Assembly: GCF_900289175.1 (NCBI RefSeq)
Contig: NZ_LT985747.1
Span: 2,632,624-2,696,623 of the forward strand
Source: Paenibacillus faecalis
GTDB taxonomy: Bacteria; Bacillota; Bacilli; Paenibacillales; Paenibacillaceae
Direction of reading: 5' to 3'
DNA length: 64,000 nt
The translations under genes were made by a program, and so were the position numbers. The notes beneath the pieces were generated by a model. The model was not told the DNA's origin and ran no database searches. It worked only from the letters and a program-made list of their open reading frames with translations. Shown here piece by piece: positions 9,138 to 17,951 of the stretch. Every line of letters begins with the position of its first letter. Within the stretch, counting starts at the first letter, position 1.

Positions 9138-9581
9138 TTATACCCAAGAAGAAATGCTCTTTTCATACTGCACCAGCTCATCTTCACGAAAGAAGTTAGC
9201 AATTTCGCGCTTCGCGCTCTCCGGCGAATCCGAACCGTGAATAAGATTATGCGAAGTGTGTGCTGCAAAATCACCGCGTATTGTGCCTGGTAGCGCTTCC
9301 TGAACTTTCGTCTTGCCGATAAGGAGACGGGACAGGGCAATGATGTCGTCCCCCTCCCACACCATGGCAAACACAGGGCCGGAAGTAATAAACCCTACTA
9401 ATTCGTCAAAAAAATCTTTTTCTGCGTGTTCCGCATAATGATACTTTGCCTGCTCATCGGACACTTGAAGAAATTTGCCTGCAACCAACTTAAACCCTTT
9501 ATCCTCCAGCCGGCTTACGATCCTTCCGATCAATCCTCGCTGAACACCATCCGGTTTAACCATTAAAAAAGTACGTTCCAT
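9138..9581 (-). CDS. ndk: Nucleoside diphosphate kinase
   Basis: A 147-residue enzyme that moves the gamma phosphate between nucleoside di- and triphosphates through a phosphohistidine. The active-site stretch [16 protein letters not shown] carries the catalytic His. The frame is open to a TTG six codons upstream, but the ATG at 9581 ([12 protein letters not shown]) is the standard N-terminus and has GGAG upstream. It lies between hepT and cheR, as in B. subtilis. Confidence 0.96.
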   Translation of the reverse strand: MERTFLMVKPDGVQRGLIGRIVSRLEDKGFKLVAGKFLQVSDEQAKYHYAEHAEKDFFDELVGFITSGPVFAMVWEGDDIIALSRLLIGKTKVQEALPGTIRGDFAAHTSHNLIHGSDSPESAKREIANFFREDELVQYEKSISSWV

Positions 9582-9667
9582 TGGCTCATCACTCTCCAAA
9601 ATTTTTGATCATGTGATGCTTCATTCTTCAAACGTAGTTTAACAGAAAGATAGGTACAGATTAAAGT

Positions 9668-10642
9668 CTAGTATGAACGCTTTGTAACAAACTTGGCAAT
9701 ATCCTTCAATTGCTTCTTGACCTTGATATCCGGCAGAGCGTCCAACGCATTCAGCGCTTTATGGATATAACGGTCTGCCAGCTCTTCAGCACGAGCGATT
9801 CCTGAACTGGATTTGATCATCCCTACCGCTTCGCTAACATCACATTGACCATTTAAAGTATGAATGCGATCGATTTCTTTTAGCAGCGGTTGTCTTATTT
9901 CTGACTCTTGAAGTGCGTAAATGACAGGCAGCGTTATATTCCCTTGCCGTATATCACTGCCTGGCGGCTTGCCAATCTGTTTCTCGGTACCGCATAAATC
10001 AAGAAGATCATCCTGAATTTGAAATGCCATGCCGACATTGTACCCGAATCGATACAAATTGTTGGATACGACACGCGGCGCTCCAGCAGCCATGGCACCG
10101 AGCTGACAGCTTACGGCAATCAGGATCGAGGTTTTGCGGCGGATGCGCAGAAGATAACGTCTTACGCTCTGATCACAATTGAAAAAATCCCGGATTTGTT
10201 CCATTTCTCCAACGGACATTTCCACCATCGCTTTAGATAAAATACGGTGGATTTCAGGATCTTTCAAATTTGTGGTCAACGTCAGTGCTTTACCATAAAT
10301 GTAGTCTCCTGTGTACATTGCAATACGATTGTCCCATTTGGATTTGACTGTCGGCTTACCTCTTCTCATATCCGCATCATCAATCACATCGTCGTGCACA
10401 AGAGAAGCGCTGTGAATCAATTCCAGCGGAACGGCAATAAATTTAAGTTTCTCAATGTCGTAATTTCCGAATTTGCCGCCCATAAGCACAAAGATCGGAC
10501 GCAGCCGCTTGCCACCTGCCTTAAGAAGGTGCATTGAGGTCTTTGCCAGCTGTGAATCATCGCCTTCTATACTGCGGTACAGCTCTTTTTCAATAACATC
10601 CATATCTTTTTTCAGTGCTCCGAAAATGTCCAGTCGTTTCAT
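9668..10642 (-). CDS. hepT: Heptaprenyl diphosphate synthase component II (catalytic polyprenyl synthetase)
   Basis: A 324-residue trans-prenyltransferase that builds the menaquinone side chain from FPP and IPP together with HepS. Both aspartate-rich motifs are present: LVHDDVIDDADMRRG and QIQDDLLD. The ATG at 10642 overlaps the mqnA stop as ATGA, which fixes the start; an 11-codon upstream extension is discarded. Neighbours supply both the partner subunit and the quinone ring enzymes. Confidence 0.95.
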   Translation of the reverse strand: MKRLDIFGALKKDMDVIEKELYRSIEGDDSQLAKTSMHLLKAGGKRLRPIFVLMGGKFGNYDIEKLKFIAVPLELIHSASLVHDDVIDDADMRRGKPTVKSKWDNRIAMYTGDYIYGKALTLTTNLKDPEIHRILSKAMVEMSVGEMEQIRDFFNCDQSVRRYLLRIRRKTSILIAVSCQLGAMAAGAPRVVSNNLYRFGYNVGMAFQIQDDLLDLCGTEKQIGKPPGSDIRQGNITLPVIYALQESEIRQPLLKEIDRIHTLNGQCDVSEAVGMIKSSSGIARAEELADRYIHKALNALDALPDIKVKKQLKDIAKFVTKRSY

Positions 10643-11502
10643 TCTTTCACCCGCATCACAATATTTTCTCTCCATAATTCCGGTGTGACATCTTTTTTCA
10701 GCAGTCCAAGTTCATATGCATATTTATAATATAAGCGCAGCCCTTTCTGCTGTTCTTCATTAAAATCATAACATAAGTTATTGAAATATCCTCGCCAGTA
10801 TAATTCGGTGCCTCCGATCAGACTGACCGCTTCATTGACGATTGGCCGAAGATCCCTTAAGCTTCGCTGCTTGCTATCCCGAAACATCGAAGCGATTTCG
10901 GACATCGCTTCAGGATGATCGGACGCAGCATTGCGGTTTACCGCGCAGACAGCAAACGTCATGCTGCAGCCTGTCCACTCCTTCCACCATTCACCGAGAT
11001 CGGTCACAACATATTCGCGGTTGTACCATGAGGCTTTGATCGCGTTATCCCCGATGAGAAGAGCTGCATCTGCTTGTTCCATCATCGTATCAAGATCCGG
11101 CTCCATCGACTTGTACTCAGGCTTAACGCCCATCGCTTTCTCCATCAATATCCTCAGTAAATTCACCGAGGTCGCTGACGTATTGGTCATGGCGATGGTA
11201 GCATTCTTGAGCTCTTTCACAGGAACTCGGGAGAACAGTAGAATCGATTTTACAGCCCCATTCGCACTTACGGATAAATCCGGTATTAACTGCAGCTTAT
11301 CTGCCGCTTCGGCATAGGCAAAAGAGGATAATGCACCGATATGGATATCCCCGTTCTTCATCCCCTCGTTTAAAACAGAGGGCACTGCTGCCAACATTTC
11401 AGCAGGAGTATCGAGAAGCTGTGGATTCACGTAATAATACAATGGCCACGCGTTGGTATAACTGATTCTGCCAATTACGGTTTTCTTGTATACTCCCGGC
11501 AT
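10639..11502 (-). CDS. mqnA: Chorismate dehydratase, futalosine pathway of menaquinone synthesis
   Basis: A 287-residue periplasmic-binding-protein-like enzyme. MqnA turns chorismate into 3-enolpyruvylbenzoate, the entry step of the futalosine route. The N-terminus has the family hallmark IGRISYTNAWPLYYY; ISYTNAWP is where substrate is gripped. The GTG at 11511 is open, but the ATG at 11502 has GGGGTG six bases away and is preferred. It overlaps ubiX/hepT neighbours by coupling distances. Its presence here instead of men genes implies that this organism makes menaquinone by the futalosine route. Confidence 0.92.
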   Translation of the reverse strand: MPGVYKKTVIGRISYTNAWPLYYYVNPQLLDTPAEMLAAVPSVLNEGMKNGDIHIGALSSFAYAEAADKLQLIPDLSVSANGAVKSILLFSRVPVKELKNATIAMTNTSATSVNLLRILMEKAMGVKPEYKSMEPDLDTMMEQADAALLIGDNAIKASWYNREYVVTDLGEWWKEWTGCSMTFAVCAVNRNAASDHPEAMSEIASMFRDSKQRSLRDLRPIVNEAVSLIGGTELYWRGYFNNLCYDFNEEQQKGLRLYYKYAYELGLLKKDVTPELWRENIVMRVKE

Positions 11503-11503
11503 C

Positions 11504-12106
11504 TTAGTCACCCCATCTTTTATACAATTGATGCTCGATCCGAAGACTGTCCAACACTTTCCCGACCAAAAAATTCACAATATCATCTAAACTCTGAGGT
11601 TGGTAATAAAAAGCAGGCATTGCGGGAATGATTTTAACTCCCAGATTTGAAAGCTTGAGCATATTTTCCAAATGTATGGCATGCAGCGGCGTTTCTCTAG
11701 GGACAAGTACCAATGTTCTTCCCTCTTTAAGCATAACGTCTGCAGCCCGAGCCATCAAATTATCAGAGGTTCCGTGAGCGACGGAGGACAGCGTACCCAT
11801 TGAGCAAGGCATAATGATCATGCCCTCCACCAGGTATGAACCGCTGGCGATACTGGCCCCGATATCTGCAATCGGATGATAATATACCTTTCCACCTATA
11901 CCGCCAAACTTCTCCTCAATAACAGCCTCTCTGTTCCCGGCAGGCCAGTCTAGCTCCTCTTTCAGCACGCGCCAGCCTGCGTTTGAAATCACCAGATGTA
12001 CGTCATAGCCCGATTGCAATAAACATTCTGTCAAACGAACACCATAGATAGATCCGCTCGCACCGGTAATGCCAACAATCCATTTTTTCTTACTGCTTGT
12101 ATCCAT
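11504..12106 (-). CDS. ubiX: UbiX-family flavin prenyltransferase (futalosine cluster, MqnM-like)
   Basis: A 200-residue flavoprotein that prenylates FMN to give the cofactor needed by UbiD-type decarboxylases. Seen: IVGITGASGSIYGVRL (FMN-binding GASG), MIIMPCSMGTLSSVAHG, LVLVPRETPLHAIHLENM and PAMPAFYYQP, all characteristic. In this cluster it most likely serves the decarboxylase of 5,8-dihydroxy-2-naphthoate formation or prenylated product, which is not encoded in the window. Begins directly at the stop of the UbiA-type gene. Confidence 0.92.
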   Translation of the reverse strand: MDTSSKKKWIVGITGASGSIYGVRLTECLLQSGYDVHLVISNAGWRVLKEELDWPAGNREAVIEEKFGGIGGKVYYHPIADIGASIASGSYLVEGMIIMPCSMGTLSSVAHGTSDNLMARAADVMLKEGRTLVLVPRETPLHAIHLENMLKLSNLGVKIIPAMPAFYYQPQSLDDIVNFLVGKVLDSLRIEHQLYKRWGD

Positions 12107-12978
12107 TACAAATATTTCACCACCAGATCGATCAAGGTGAATACAAACAAAACAATACTAAGCGTGCTGTTCATTGTAAAAAAAGAAGTTTGCAGCCGGC
12201 TCATATCATCAGGAGACAATATATAGTGCTGATAGAACAAAATTCCGCAAGCGATAATCGTCCCAGCTAAATACCACCAGCCAACCGGGGTTACAAAAAA
12301 CAATACGATAAAGCCAATCGCCGTAACAATATGAAAACCTCTTGCAAACCAAAGTGACTTTCGCAGACCAAATCGCGCGGGAATCGAATACAAACCTTCT
12401 TTACTGTCAAACTCCATATCCTGACAAGCATAAACTACATCGAATCCGGCGGTCCAAAACGACAAGGCAATGTAAAATATAATCGCTTTGTAATCCACCT
12501 GCCCGGTTACAGCTACCCAGCCCCCAAGCGGAGCCAGAGCCGTCGTAAGACCAAGCACTACATGACATAACCATGTGAAACGTTTGGTATAGGAATAAAA
12601 AATAAGCATAAAAATAGCAATAGGCAGCAAACGAAAAGCAAACGGGTCCAGCTCAGCTGTCGCCCAAAAGAAAACAGCAAAAGATACGATAATAAAAAGG
12701 ATAACTTCAAACGGCTTTAATAGTCCTGCTGGTATGGCCCTCCCGGCTGTGCGCGGGTTTTTCGCATCTATGTACTGATCTGACAGACGATTCAGACCAA
12801 AAGCAGCGCTTCGTGCTCCGAACATAGCCAGGAAAATCCATCCGATATCCCCCCAGGAGGGTAAATGGTTAAACACGACAGCTGAACCTAAAATGGCACC
12901 CATAAATGCGAAAGGCAGAGCAAATAACGTATGCTCTACTTTGATCATTTCCAAATAAGTTCCGATTTTCTTAAACAT
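12106..12978 (-). CDS. mqnP: UbiA-family prenyltransferase (MqnP-like)
   Basis: A 290-residue integral membrane enzyme with about eight or nine hydrophobic helices. The first Asp-rich site is FGLNRLSDQYIDAKNPRT (NxxxDxxxD) and the second DVVYACQDMEFDSKEGLYS (DxxxD). It attaches the polyprenyl chain made by HepS/HepT to the aromatic ring. The ATG at 12978 has AAGGAG upstream and overlaps the menG stop; an upstream 12-codon extension lies inside menG and is dropped. Annotated elsewhere as a 4-hydroxybenzoate octaprenyltransferase-like protein; context favours MqnP. Confidence 0.9.
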   Translation of the reverse strand: MFKKIGTYLEMIKVEHTLFALPFAFMGAILGSAVVFNHLPSWGDIGWIFLAMFGARSAAFGLNRLSDQYIDAKNPRTAGRAIPAGLLKPFEVILFIIVSFAVFFWATAELDPFAFRLLPIAIFMLIFYSYTKRFTWLCHVVLGLTTALAPLGGWVAVTGQVDYKAIIFYIALSFWTAGFDVVYACQDMEFDSKEGLYSIPARFGLRKSLWFARGFHIVTAIGFIVLFFVTPVGWWYLAGTIIACGILFYQHYILSPDDMSRLQTSFFTMNSTLSIVLFVFTLIDLVVKYL

Positions 12979-13729
12979 CCGTCTTCTCCTTGATCCCAAT
13001 ATGTAAGGCAGCAATTCCGAAGGTCAAGGGATAAGCTTCTACACGGGTAAGTCCGATCTTGCGGAAAACCTCTGACAGCTCCTCTCGCCCCGGAAAAAGT
13101 TCAACCGACTCGGGAAGCCATTTATATTGCTCGTACCGTTTGGCAAAGAGCTTGGCCATAAGCGGCAGCAATTTCCTGAAATAGAAAAAATACAAACCTT
13201 TGAAAGGCTGCCAGGTCGGCTTGGACAGCTCCAGACAAACTACCATTCCGCCAGGCTTGACAACACGCTTCATTTCTTCCAAAACCTTTACGTAATCAGG
13301 AACGTTTCTCAGTCCAAAACCGATGGTAGCATAGTCGAAACGGTTGTCTTCAAAGGGCAGAGCCATCGCATTCCCCTGAACAAGAGCGATTTGATCATCC
13401 AAACCTTCATTGTTCACTTTCCGTCTGCCAACATTCAACATTCCTTCACTAAAATCAAGCCCGACAATCTGGCCTGATCCACTCGCATTTGCCATGCTGA
13501 TGGTCCAATCACAAGTACCACAGCACAAATCCACGGCTGTGTCCCCATGCTGGATGTTCATTCTCTTCATCGTAAATTTCCGCCAGCGTTTGTGTTGGCG
13601 AAAACTGAGGATATCATTCATGATGTCGTACTTGCCGGCAATACTTTCGAATACCGAATGAACGTATTGTTCTTTCGGTTTATTACCTTTGTCAAGTTTT
13701 ATTTCTGTTTCCACTGAGTTATTTTTCAT
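12971..13729 (-). CDS. menG: Demethylmenaquinone methyltransferase
   Basis: A 252-residue SAM-dependent enzyme performing the last step of menaquinone synthesis (also called UbiE). Family motifs: FESIAGKYDIMNDILSFR, AVDLCCGTCDWTISMA (SAM loop), GFGLRNVPDYVKVLEEM and RVVKPGGMVVCLELSKP. A GTG three codons earlier abuts the hepS stop; the ATG at 13729 is slightly favoured by spacing, but the choice is uncertain. Shared by classical and futalosine routes, so it fits either. Confidence 0.94.
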   Translation of the reverse strand: MKNNSVETEIKLDKGNKPKEQYVHSVFESIAGKYDIMNDILSFRQHKRWRKFTMKRMNIQHGDTAVDLCCGTCDWTISMANASGSGQIVGLDFSEGMLNVGRRKVNNEGLDDQIALVQGNAMALPFEDNRFDYATIGFGLRNVPDYVKVLEEMKRVVKPGGMVVCLELSKPTWQPFKGLYFFYFRKLLPLMAKLFAKRYEQYKWLPESVELFPGREELSEVFRKIGLTRVEAYPLTFGIAALHIGIKEKTDV

Positions 13730-13738
13730 CCAAGTCAC

Positions 13739-14608
13739 CTATCCTTCCCTTACGGCAGACCGGTACCTGTTAAGGGTTTGAACAAACGGCTCAAGGATTT
13801 GACCGATCTGTGCGAAAGCCCCCTCTCCATTGATGACCGGCTTCAGCGATTGCACTGTGCTGACAGACTGACGGAGCTTGTCCAGCAAATGATCAGCCGT
13901 ATTATGTTTTATCATAAGTTTTTTCCAATCTTTTTGCTCCATCTTTTTCGAAAGGAGAAGTTTCTTATCTGCATCATTGACACGCTCCAATACGTACCAA
14001 TAGCCATACCCATTTCTACCCTCTTCTGAAGAAGCGCAGCGATCCATTTCATTCGAAATCGTCTCACACTGGGTAAGCTCTTTCAACAGCGTGTTCCAAT
14101 CTCCATGGAATGATGAGTCAATCAATGGTGTAAAAGAAAGAAACAGCTGCATGTTCAGCTGTACCATCTGGCGCAAATATTCTTCTGCCGACAGAAGCAT
14201 ACCTTTCATCTTTTCGTACAGGTTCATCTTCAACACATTCACTTCACTGACAGCTTTACTTAAAGAAGCAATGGCTTCAATGTCTCCCTTTTTAGCCAGC
14301 AATTGATAAAAGCGACTGCTGTAGTAATCCCCAGCCAGCACCTTCAATTGACGAGAGCGCATCATCTTCTCTCCCTGATTGCTTTTTGCTGTATCAATGG
14401 TCTCATGCGTATCCAATCCCATCTGAATCAATGAAGTAACCAGCGCGTACAACTCACCACGTTCCGCTACATAACGCTTGGATTTCTGTAAAAATATGTA
14501 TAACAGGTAAACGCGAGCATCCGGAAAAGCCGGGAGCTCCGTGTGTGTTTCAATCATGTCGTAATATAGATACTTTTTTGCCAACTCGGGAACGCGATAC
14601 GGTTTCAT
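13739..14608 (-). CDS. hepS: Heptaprenyl diphosphate synthase component I
   Basis: A 289-residue helical protein, the non-catalytic regulatory subunit that pairs with HepT. The family is weakly conserved; recognised here by KKYLYYDMIETHTELPAFPD near the start, the LVTSLIQMGLD and RSRQLKVLAGDYYSSRFYQLLA stretches, and its place directly before menG, as in B. subtilis (gerCA-gerCB-gerCC). GGAGG lies six bases before the ATG. Confidence 0.88.
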   Translation of the reverse strand: MKPYRVPELAKKYLYYDMIETHTELPAFPDARVYLLYIFLQKSKRYVAERGELYALVTSLIQMGLDTHETIDTAKSNQGEKMMRSRQLKVLAGDYYSSRFYQLLAKKGDIEAIASLSKAVSEVNVLKMNLYEKMKGMLLSAEEYLRQMVQLNMQLFLSFTPLIDSSFHGDWNTLLKELTQCETISNEMDRCASSEEGRNGYGYWYVLERVNDADKKLLLSKKMEQKDWKKLMIKHNTADHLLDKLRQSVSTVQSLKPVINGEGAFAQIGQILEPFVQTLNRYRSAVREG

Positions 14609-14710
14609 CCTCAGCCTCCGTGCACTTGATGTTCTTTAAATTTAATTTGTTCACAATCTAATCTATTATAACACATCATTTCTTCACGTACATGCCCGCC
14701 CAACACTATT

Positions 14711-15274
14711 TTACCCATTTTCTTCAGCGTTGAACTGCTTTATCCACATATTCGTTATTGTAAGATGCAATCCTTGAACCAACCTATCCGAAAACGGCTC
14801 ATTTTCCATCTGTTTCAGCTCCTTAAGAAGCGCATGATCCCATTCATTTCGTTTAACGTTGGCGGCCAGCATTAAATAATGTGCGCCGGTCCACGGATCT
14901 ACAGCTACAAACCGAAGATAGAGCTGGCTAACATTTTGCTTGTCTTCAAAACTGAATGCAAGCATTTTTGTCAGATCGCCAAGCACCATCCTGACCGGGT
15001 CCTGTCCATCCGTTATTTTCAGATCGACGAGCAGAGTCCCGTCTTCCCAGTCGGCTTTACCTATGTTCAGATCCAGAGGCAATGAACTGAGACGATCCAC
15101 CAAATTGGCATCTGACAAGCCGCTTGGAGCGACCGCAGGATGAAAAGCAGCTATACTTCTCCCTTCAACAGCTCCACTGACAGAATGCACTGCTGCCAAA
15201 ACCAAGAAGCATATCGCTGTAATCAAAGCCGGAATCCATATCCCCAGCGCTGGAGTGAATCTAAATCGTCTCAT
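14711..15274 (-). CDS. Membrane-anchored protein of unknown function
   Basis: I do not recognise this family. The 187-residue product has a short basic N-terminus (MRRFRF) and one hydrophobic segment at about residues 10-33, so it is probably anchored with the rest outside the cell. The exterior part is a mixed alpha/beta domain without cysteines. GGAGG precedes the start; an earlier ATG overlapping it would read straight into a stop. It is the first gene before hepS, separated by 100 bases, and does not occur at this place in B. subtilis. Confidence 0.75.
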   Translation of the reverse strand: MRRFRFTPALGIWIPALITAICFLVLAAVHSVSGAVEGRSIAAFHPAVAPSGLSDANLVDRLSSLPLDLNIGKADWEDGTLLVDLKITDGQDPVRMVLGDLTKMLAFSFEDKQNVSQLYLRFVAVDPWTGAHYLMLAANVKRNEWDHALLKELKQMENEPFSDRLVQGLHLTITNMWIKQFNAEENG

Positions 15275-15468
15275 CGCATAAAACCTCCTTTATCTTTATT
15301 TTCATCCAGATTTAAAAGGTCCATACCCCATTGTACAAATAAAGAAAGCAAGCTATGCATCTGATAAATAATATTACTCTGTTTCGTATTTTCTTAAAAA
15401 AAGATAGAATAATAAGGACGGCACATTTTTGATGCCATCTGTAAAATTGAAGGAGGATTCATGAAACT

Positions 15469-16830
15469 ATGAGCGTTGATTATAAAGCATACTTTGCTGA
15501 ACACCGCGAAACCCACTTAAACGAACTGAAAGAATGGTTATCGATTCCAAGTATCTCTGCATTATCAGAACATAAGGATGACGTTGCCAATGCAGCGAAA
15601 TGGCTCGCTGACAAGCTGACAGAAGCAGGTCTGGAGCATGTTGAAATCCATGAAACGGCGGGACACCCAATCATCACCGCCGATTATTTGCACGCGGAAG
15701 GTAAACCGACCGTCCTCGTATACGGTCATTATGATGTTCAACCTGTGGACCCGCTTCATCTTTGGGAAACCCCGCCGTTTGAGCCATCTATCCGAAACGG
15801 AAAACTGTACGCCCGCGGCGCAACTGACGATAAAGGGCAGCTGTTCCTGCATGTAAAGGCCGTTGAGGCGATTCTCAAACAGGAACAGAATCTTCCTGTT
15901 AACATCAAATTCTGTATCGAAGGTGAAGAGGAAGTTTCCAGCCCAAATTTGCCGCTTTATTTGGAGAAAAATAAAGACAAACTGGCAGCGGACGCAATCT
16001 TGATCTCCGATACTTCACTGCTTGCTCCAGGCAAGCCTGCTATATCTACCGGGCTTCGCGGTTTATGCTCACTGGAGCTGACGGTCGAAACGGCAAATAC
16101 CGACCTGCACTCGGGTACATACGGCGGAGGTGTGCCGAACGCGCTGCACGCGATCGTCTCCTTGCTATCGTCTCTTCACGATGAAAACGGGCGAGTGAGC
16201 GTCAAAGGCTTCTATGACGGTGTGCAAGAATTGTCACCTGAAATGCGCGAGGAATTCGCCAAGCAGCAGTTTGACGAGGAAAAGCTCAAAAAAGAGCTTG
16301 ATCTCGATGCCCTGTTTGGTGAGGAAGGTTACTCCTTCGTGGAACGTGTTGGCGCTCGTCCAACGCTGGAGCTTAACGGTGTATATGGTGGTTTCCAGGG
16401 AGAAGGCAGCAAAACGGTCATTCCAAGGGAAGCTCATGCTAAAATCACATGCCGTTTGGTCGCTGATCAGGACCCGCAGGCGGTGCTCGACGCTATTGAA
16501 GCCCATCTGCATGCACATACACCAGTCGGTGCGAAGTTAAAGGTGATGCCGAAGGAAAAAGCATTTGCTTTTAACATTGATCCATCTCATCCGATGCTGC
16601 AAAAAGCAGCCGATGCATTTGAGAATGTGTATGGCACACGCGCGCTGTTCACGAAAGATGGCGGTTCGATCCCGATTGTTGAAAAATTGTCCAGCACACT
16701 AGATGCGCCTGCAGTCATGATGGGCTTTGGCCTGCCGGACGAAAATCTTCATGCGCCAAATGAACATTTCAACCTGGAAAACTTCGATCTTGGCTTGCTG
16801 ACGATCGTCAACTATTTGAAATTGCTCTAA
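15469..16830 (+). CDS. M20-family dipeptidase
   Basis: A 453-residue cytosolic metallopeptidase (M20/M25/M40, PepV/CNDP-like). The dinuclear zinc ligands are visible in order: VYGHYDVQP (His, Asp), GATDDKGQ (bridging Asp), EGEEEVSSP (Glu-Glu), the ISDTSLL Asp and the C-terminal NEHFNLE His. A dimerisation lid with LHSGTYGGGVPNAL lies in the middle. It is the only plus-strand gene in the first 33 kb and interrupts the hepS-mtrB order of B. subtilis. Likely role is turnover of dipeptides; substrate not predictable. Confidence 0.93.
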   Translation: MSVDYKAYFAEHRETHLNELKEWLSIPSISALSEHKDDVANAAKWLADKLTEAGLEHVEIHETAGHPIITADYLHAEGKPTVLVYGHYDVQPVDPLHLWETPPFEPSIRNGKLYARGATDDKGQLFLHVKAVEAILKQEQNLPVNIKFCIEGEEEVSSPNLPLYLEKNKDKLAADAILISDTSLLAPGKPAISTGLRGLCSLELTVETANTDLHSGTYGGGVPNALHAIVSLLSSLHDENGRVSVKGFYDGVQELSPEMREEFAKQQFDEEKLKKELDLDALFGEEGYSFVERVGARPTLELNGVYGGFQGEGSKTVIPREAHAKITCRLVADQDPQAVLDAIEAHLHAHTPVGAKLKVMPKEKAFAFNIDPSHPMLQKAADAFENVYGTRALFTKDGGSIPIVEKLSSTLDAPAVMMGFGLPDENLHAPNEHFNLENFDLGLLTIVNYLKLL

Positions 16831-16956
16831 ATGGATGCACCTTTCTAGCCATGAGCTATATAAGTTGAACTAACATTTATAGTCAAAGCATCACAACGAA
16901 TTCGGATTATTCTTCCGATCGCTGTCAACCTATATAGACATAACTACACAACACAA

Positions 16957-16994
16957 AGAAACCCTGACCTTCTATGAAAGGCTCAGGGTTTCTT
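16957..16994. terminator. Bidirectional terminator between dipeptidase gene and mtrB
   Basis: An 11-bp perfect outer stem (AGAAACCCTGA with TCAGGGTTTCT) extended by CCTT/AAGG inside. It can serve the plus-strand dipeptidase gene and the minus-strand mtrB, which converge here. Confidence 0.85.
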
Positions 16995-17024
16995 GAATTT
17001 CCTTACATGTCTCGTATGCAATTT

Positions 17025-17249
17025 TTACACGCCTGATTCTGTTCTGCCATGCTTCGTCAGAACCTCGGCTTTGCCACGAATTTTAACAGCAGAGGTATGG
17101 TCAGTGAACTGAGCAATAATAATTTCGCCTTTATCGAGTTTTTCAGTATGATGAAAACGAGTATCCTGTCCCCGGGTTAACCCGATCACCTGCACCCCAT
17201 TTTCAAGAGCTTTCACGACAAAATAATCACCGTTTCTTACATCTTCCAT
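17025..17249 (-). CDS. mtrB: Tryptophan RNA-binding attenuation protein (TRAP)
   Basis: A 74-residue protein that forms an 11-mer ring; with bound tryptophan it wraps (G/U)AG-repeat RNA. The RNA-contact residues of the B. subtilis protein fall at identical positions here: Lys37, Lys56 and Arg58 (in EKLDKG and AVKIRG). The tryptophan-pocket stretches [14 protein letters not shown] and [11 protein letters not shown] are nearly unchanged. Strong GGGGAGG site. In B. subtilis mtrB follows folE (mtrA); here folE is missing and hbs precedes directly. The target array lies at 5156-5208 in the same window. Confidence 0.97.
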   Translation of the reverse strand: MEDVRNGDYFVVKALENGVQVIGLTRGQDTRFHHTEKLDKGEIIIAQFTDHTSAVKIRGKAEVLTKHGRTESGV

Positions 17250-17270
17250 AACCGTGCCTCCCCTTTAAAA

Positions 17271-17300
17271 GAAAAGGCCGTGAACGAATTCACGGGCCCT
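17271..17300 (-). terminator. Terminator after hbs, before mtrB
   Basis: On the minus strand, GGCCCGTGAA pairs with TTCACGGCC around a short loop with one bulge, followed by TTTTCTTTT. It lies 22 bases before the mtrB start, so it may also attenuate readthrough from hbs into mtrB. Confidence 0.75.
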
Positions 17301-17420
17301 TATACAAATATAAGAAAGTATGATTTATACTTAGCTTATACTTCTCAAGAAATGCTGCCGTCCTTTCAAAAAAAGACGACCAAAGCGTTTCATCTTGTCA
17401 TAGGTAATATGTAGAAATCT

Positions 17421-17693
17421 TTATTTGATTCCGTCTTTGAGCGCTTTGCCAGGTTTAAATGCAGGAATTTTGCTCGAAGGAATTTCGATTTCTTCACCTG
17501 TTTGCGGGTTACGACCTTTACGAGCAGCACGTTCACGTACCTCGAAATTTCCGAAACCTACCAATTGGACTTTATCTCCATTTTGCAATGCTTGTGCGAT
17601 AGCATCAAATACAGCATCAACTGCTTTAGTTGCGTCCTTCTTAGAAAGCTCTGTCGATTCAGCCACTTGTGCAATAAGATCAGATTTATTCAT
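17421..17693 (-). CDS. hbs: DNA-binding protein HU
   Basis: A 90-residue histone-like protein that bends and compacts DNA as a dimer. Seen: [20 protein letters not shown] at the start, [43 protein letters not shown], the beta-arm with the intercalating Pro, and the usual length. Strong GGGAGGTGAAAG site. Position after spoIVA is the same as in B. subtilis. Confidence 0.98.
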   Translation of the reverse strand: MNKSDLIAQVAESTELSKKDATKAVDAVFDAIAQALQNGDKVQLVGFGNFEVRERAARKGRNPQTGEEIEIPSSKIPAFKPGKALKDGIK

Positions 17694-17824
17694 TCTTCTT
17701 TCACCTCCCTAAAAAGGATGTTCTTTCATTTGATATTCACTGTTTCCGTTTTACCGCAAAATATACGTACACCGGGCAGTTTTCACCCTTTGCTGCATTC
17801 AGAGGCATGTCGCGGAACAAACTT

Positions 17825-17853
17825 ATAATAAAACAGCCAAATCATAATTTCAA
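17825..17853 (-). promoter_or_regulatory. Predicted sigma-A promoter of hbs
   Basis: TTGAAA and TATTAT with a 17-base spacer, 130 bases before the hbs start. The long leader in between holds no recognisable riboswitch. Confidence 0.55.
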
Positions 17854-17885
17854 GCGTTTTACATGGTTTGCACCACCAAAACAGG

Positions 17886-17930
17886 AAAAACAACCGAAAA
17901 ACGGCTTGAACAGCCGCCCTGCGGTTGTTT
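17886..17930 (-). terminator. Terminator after spoIVA
   Basis: On the minus strand ACAACCG pairs with CGGTTGT, with an inner hairpin GGCTGTTCAAGCC, followed by five T residues. Confidence 0.75.
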
Positions 17931-17951
17931 TTCATAAATACTTGGGCTTCA

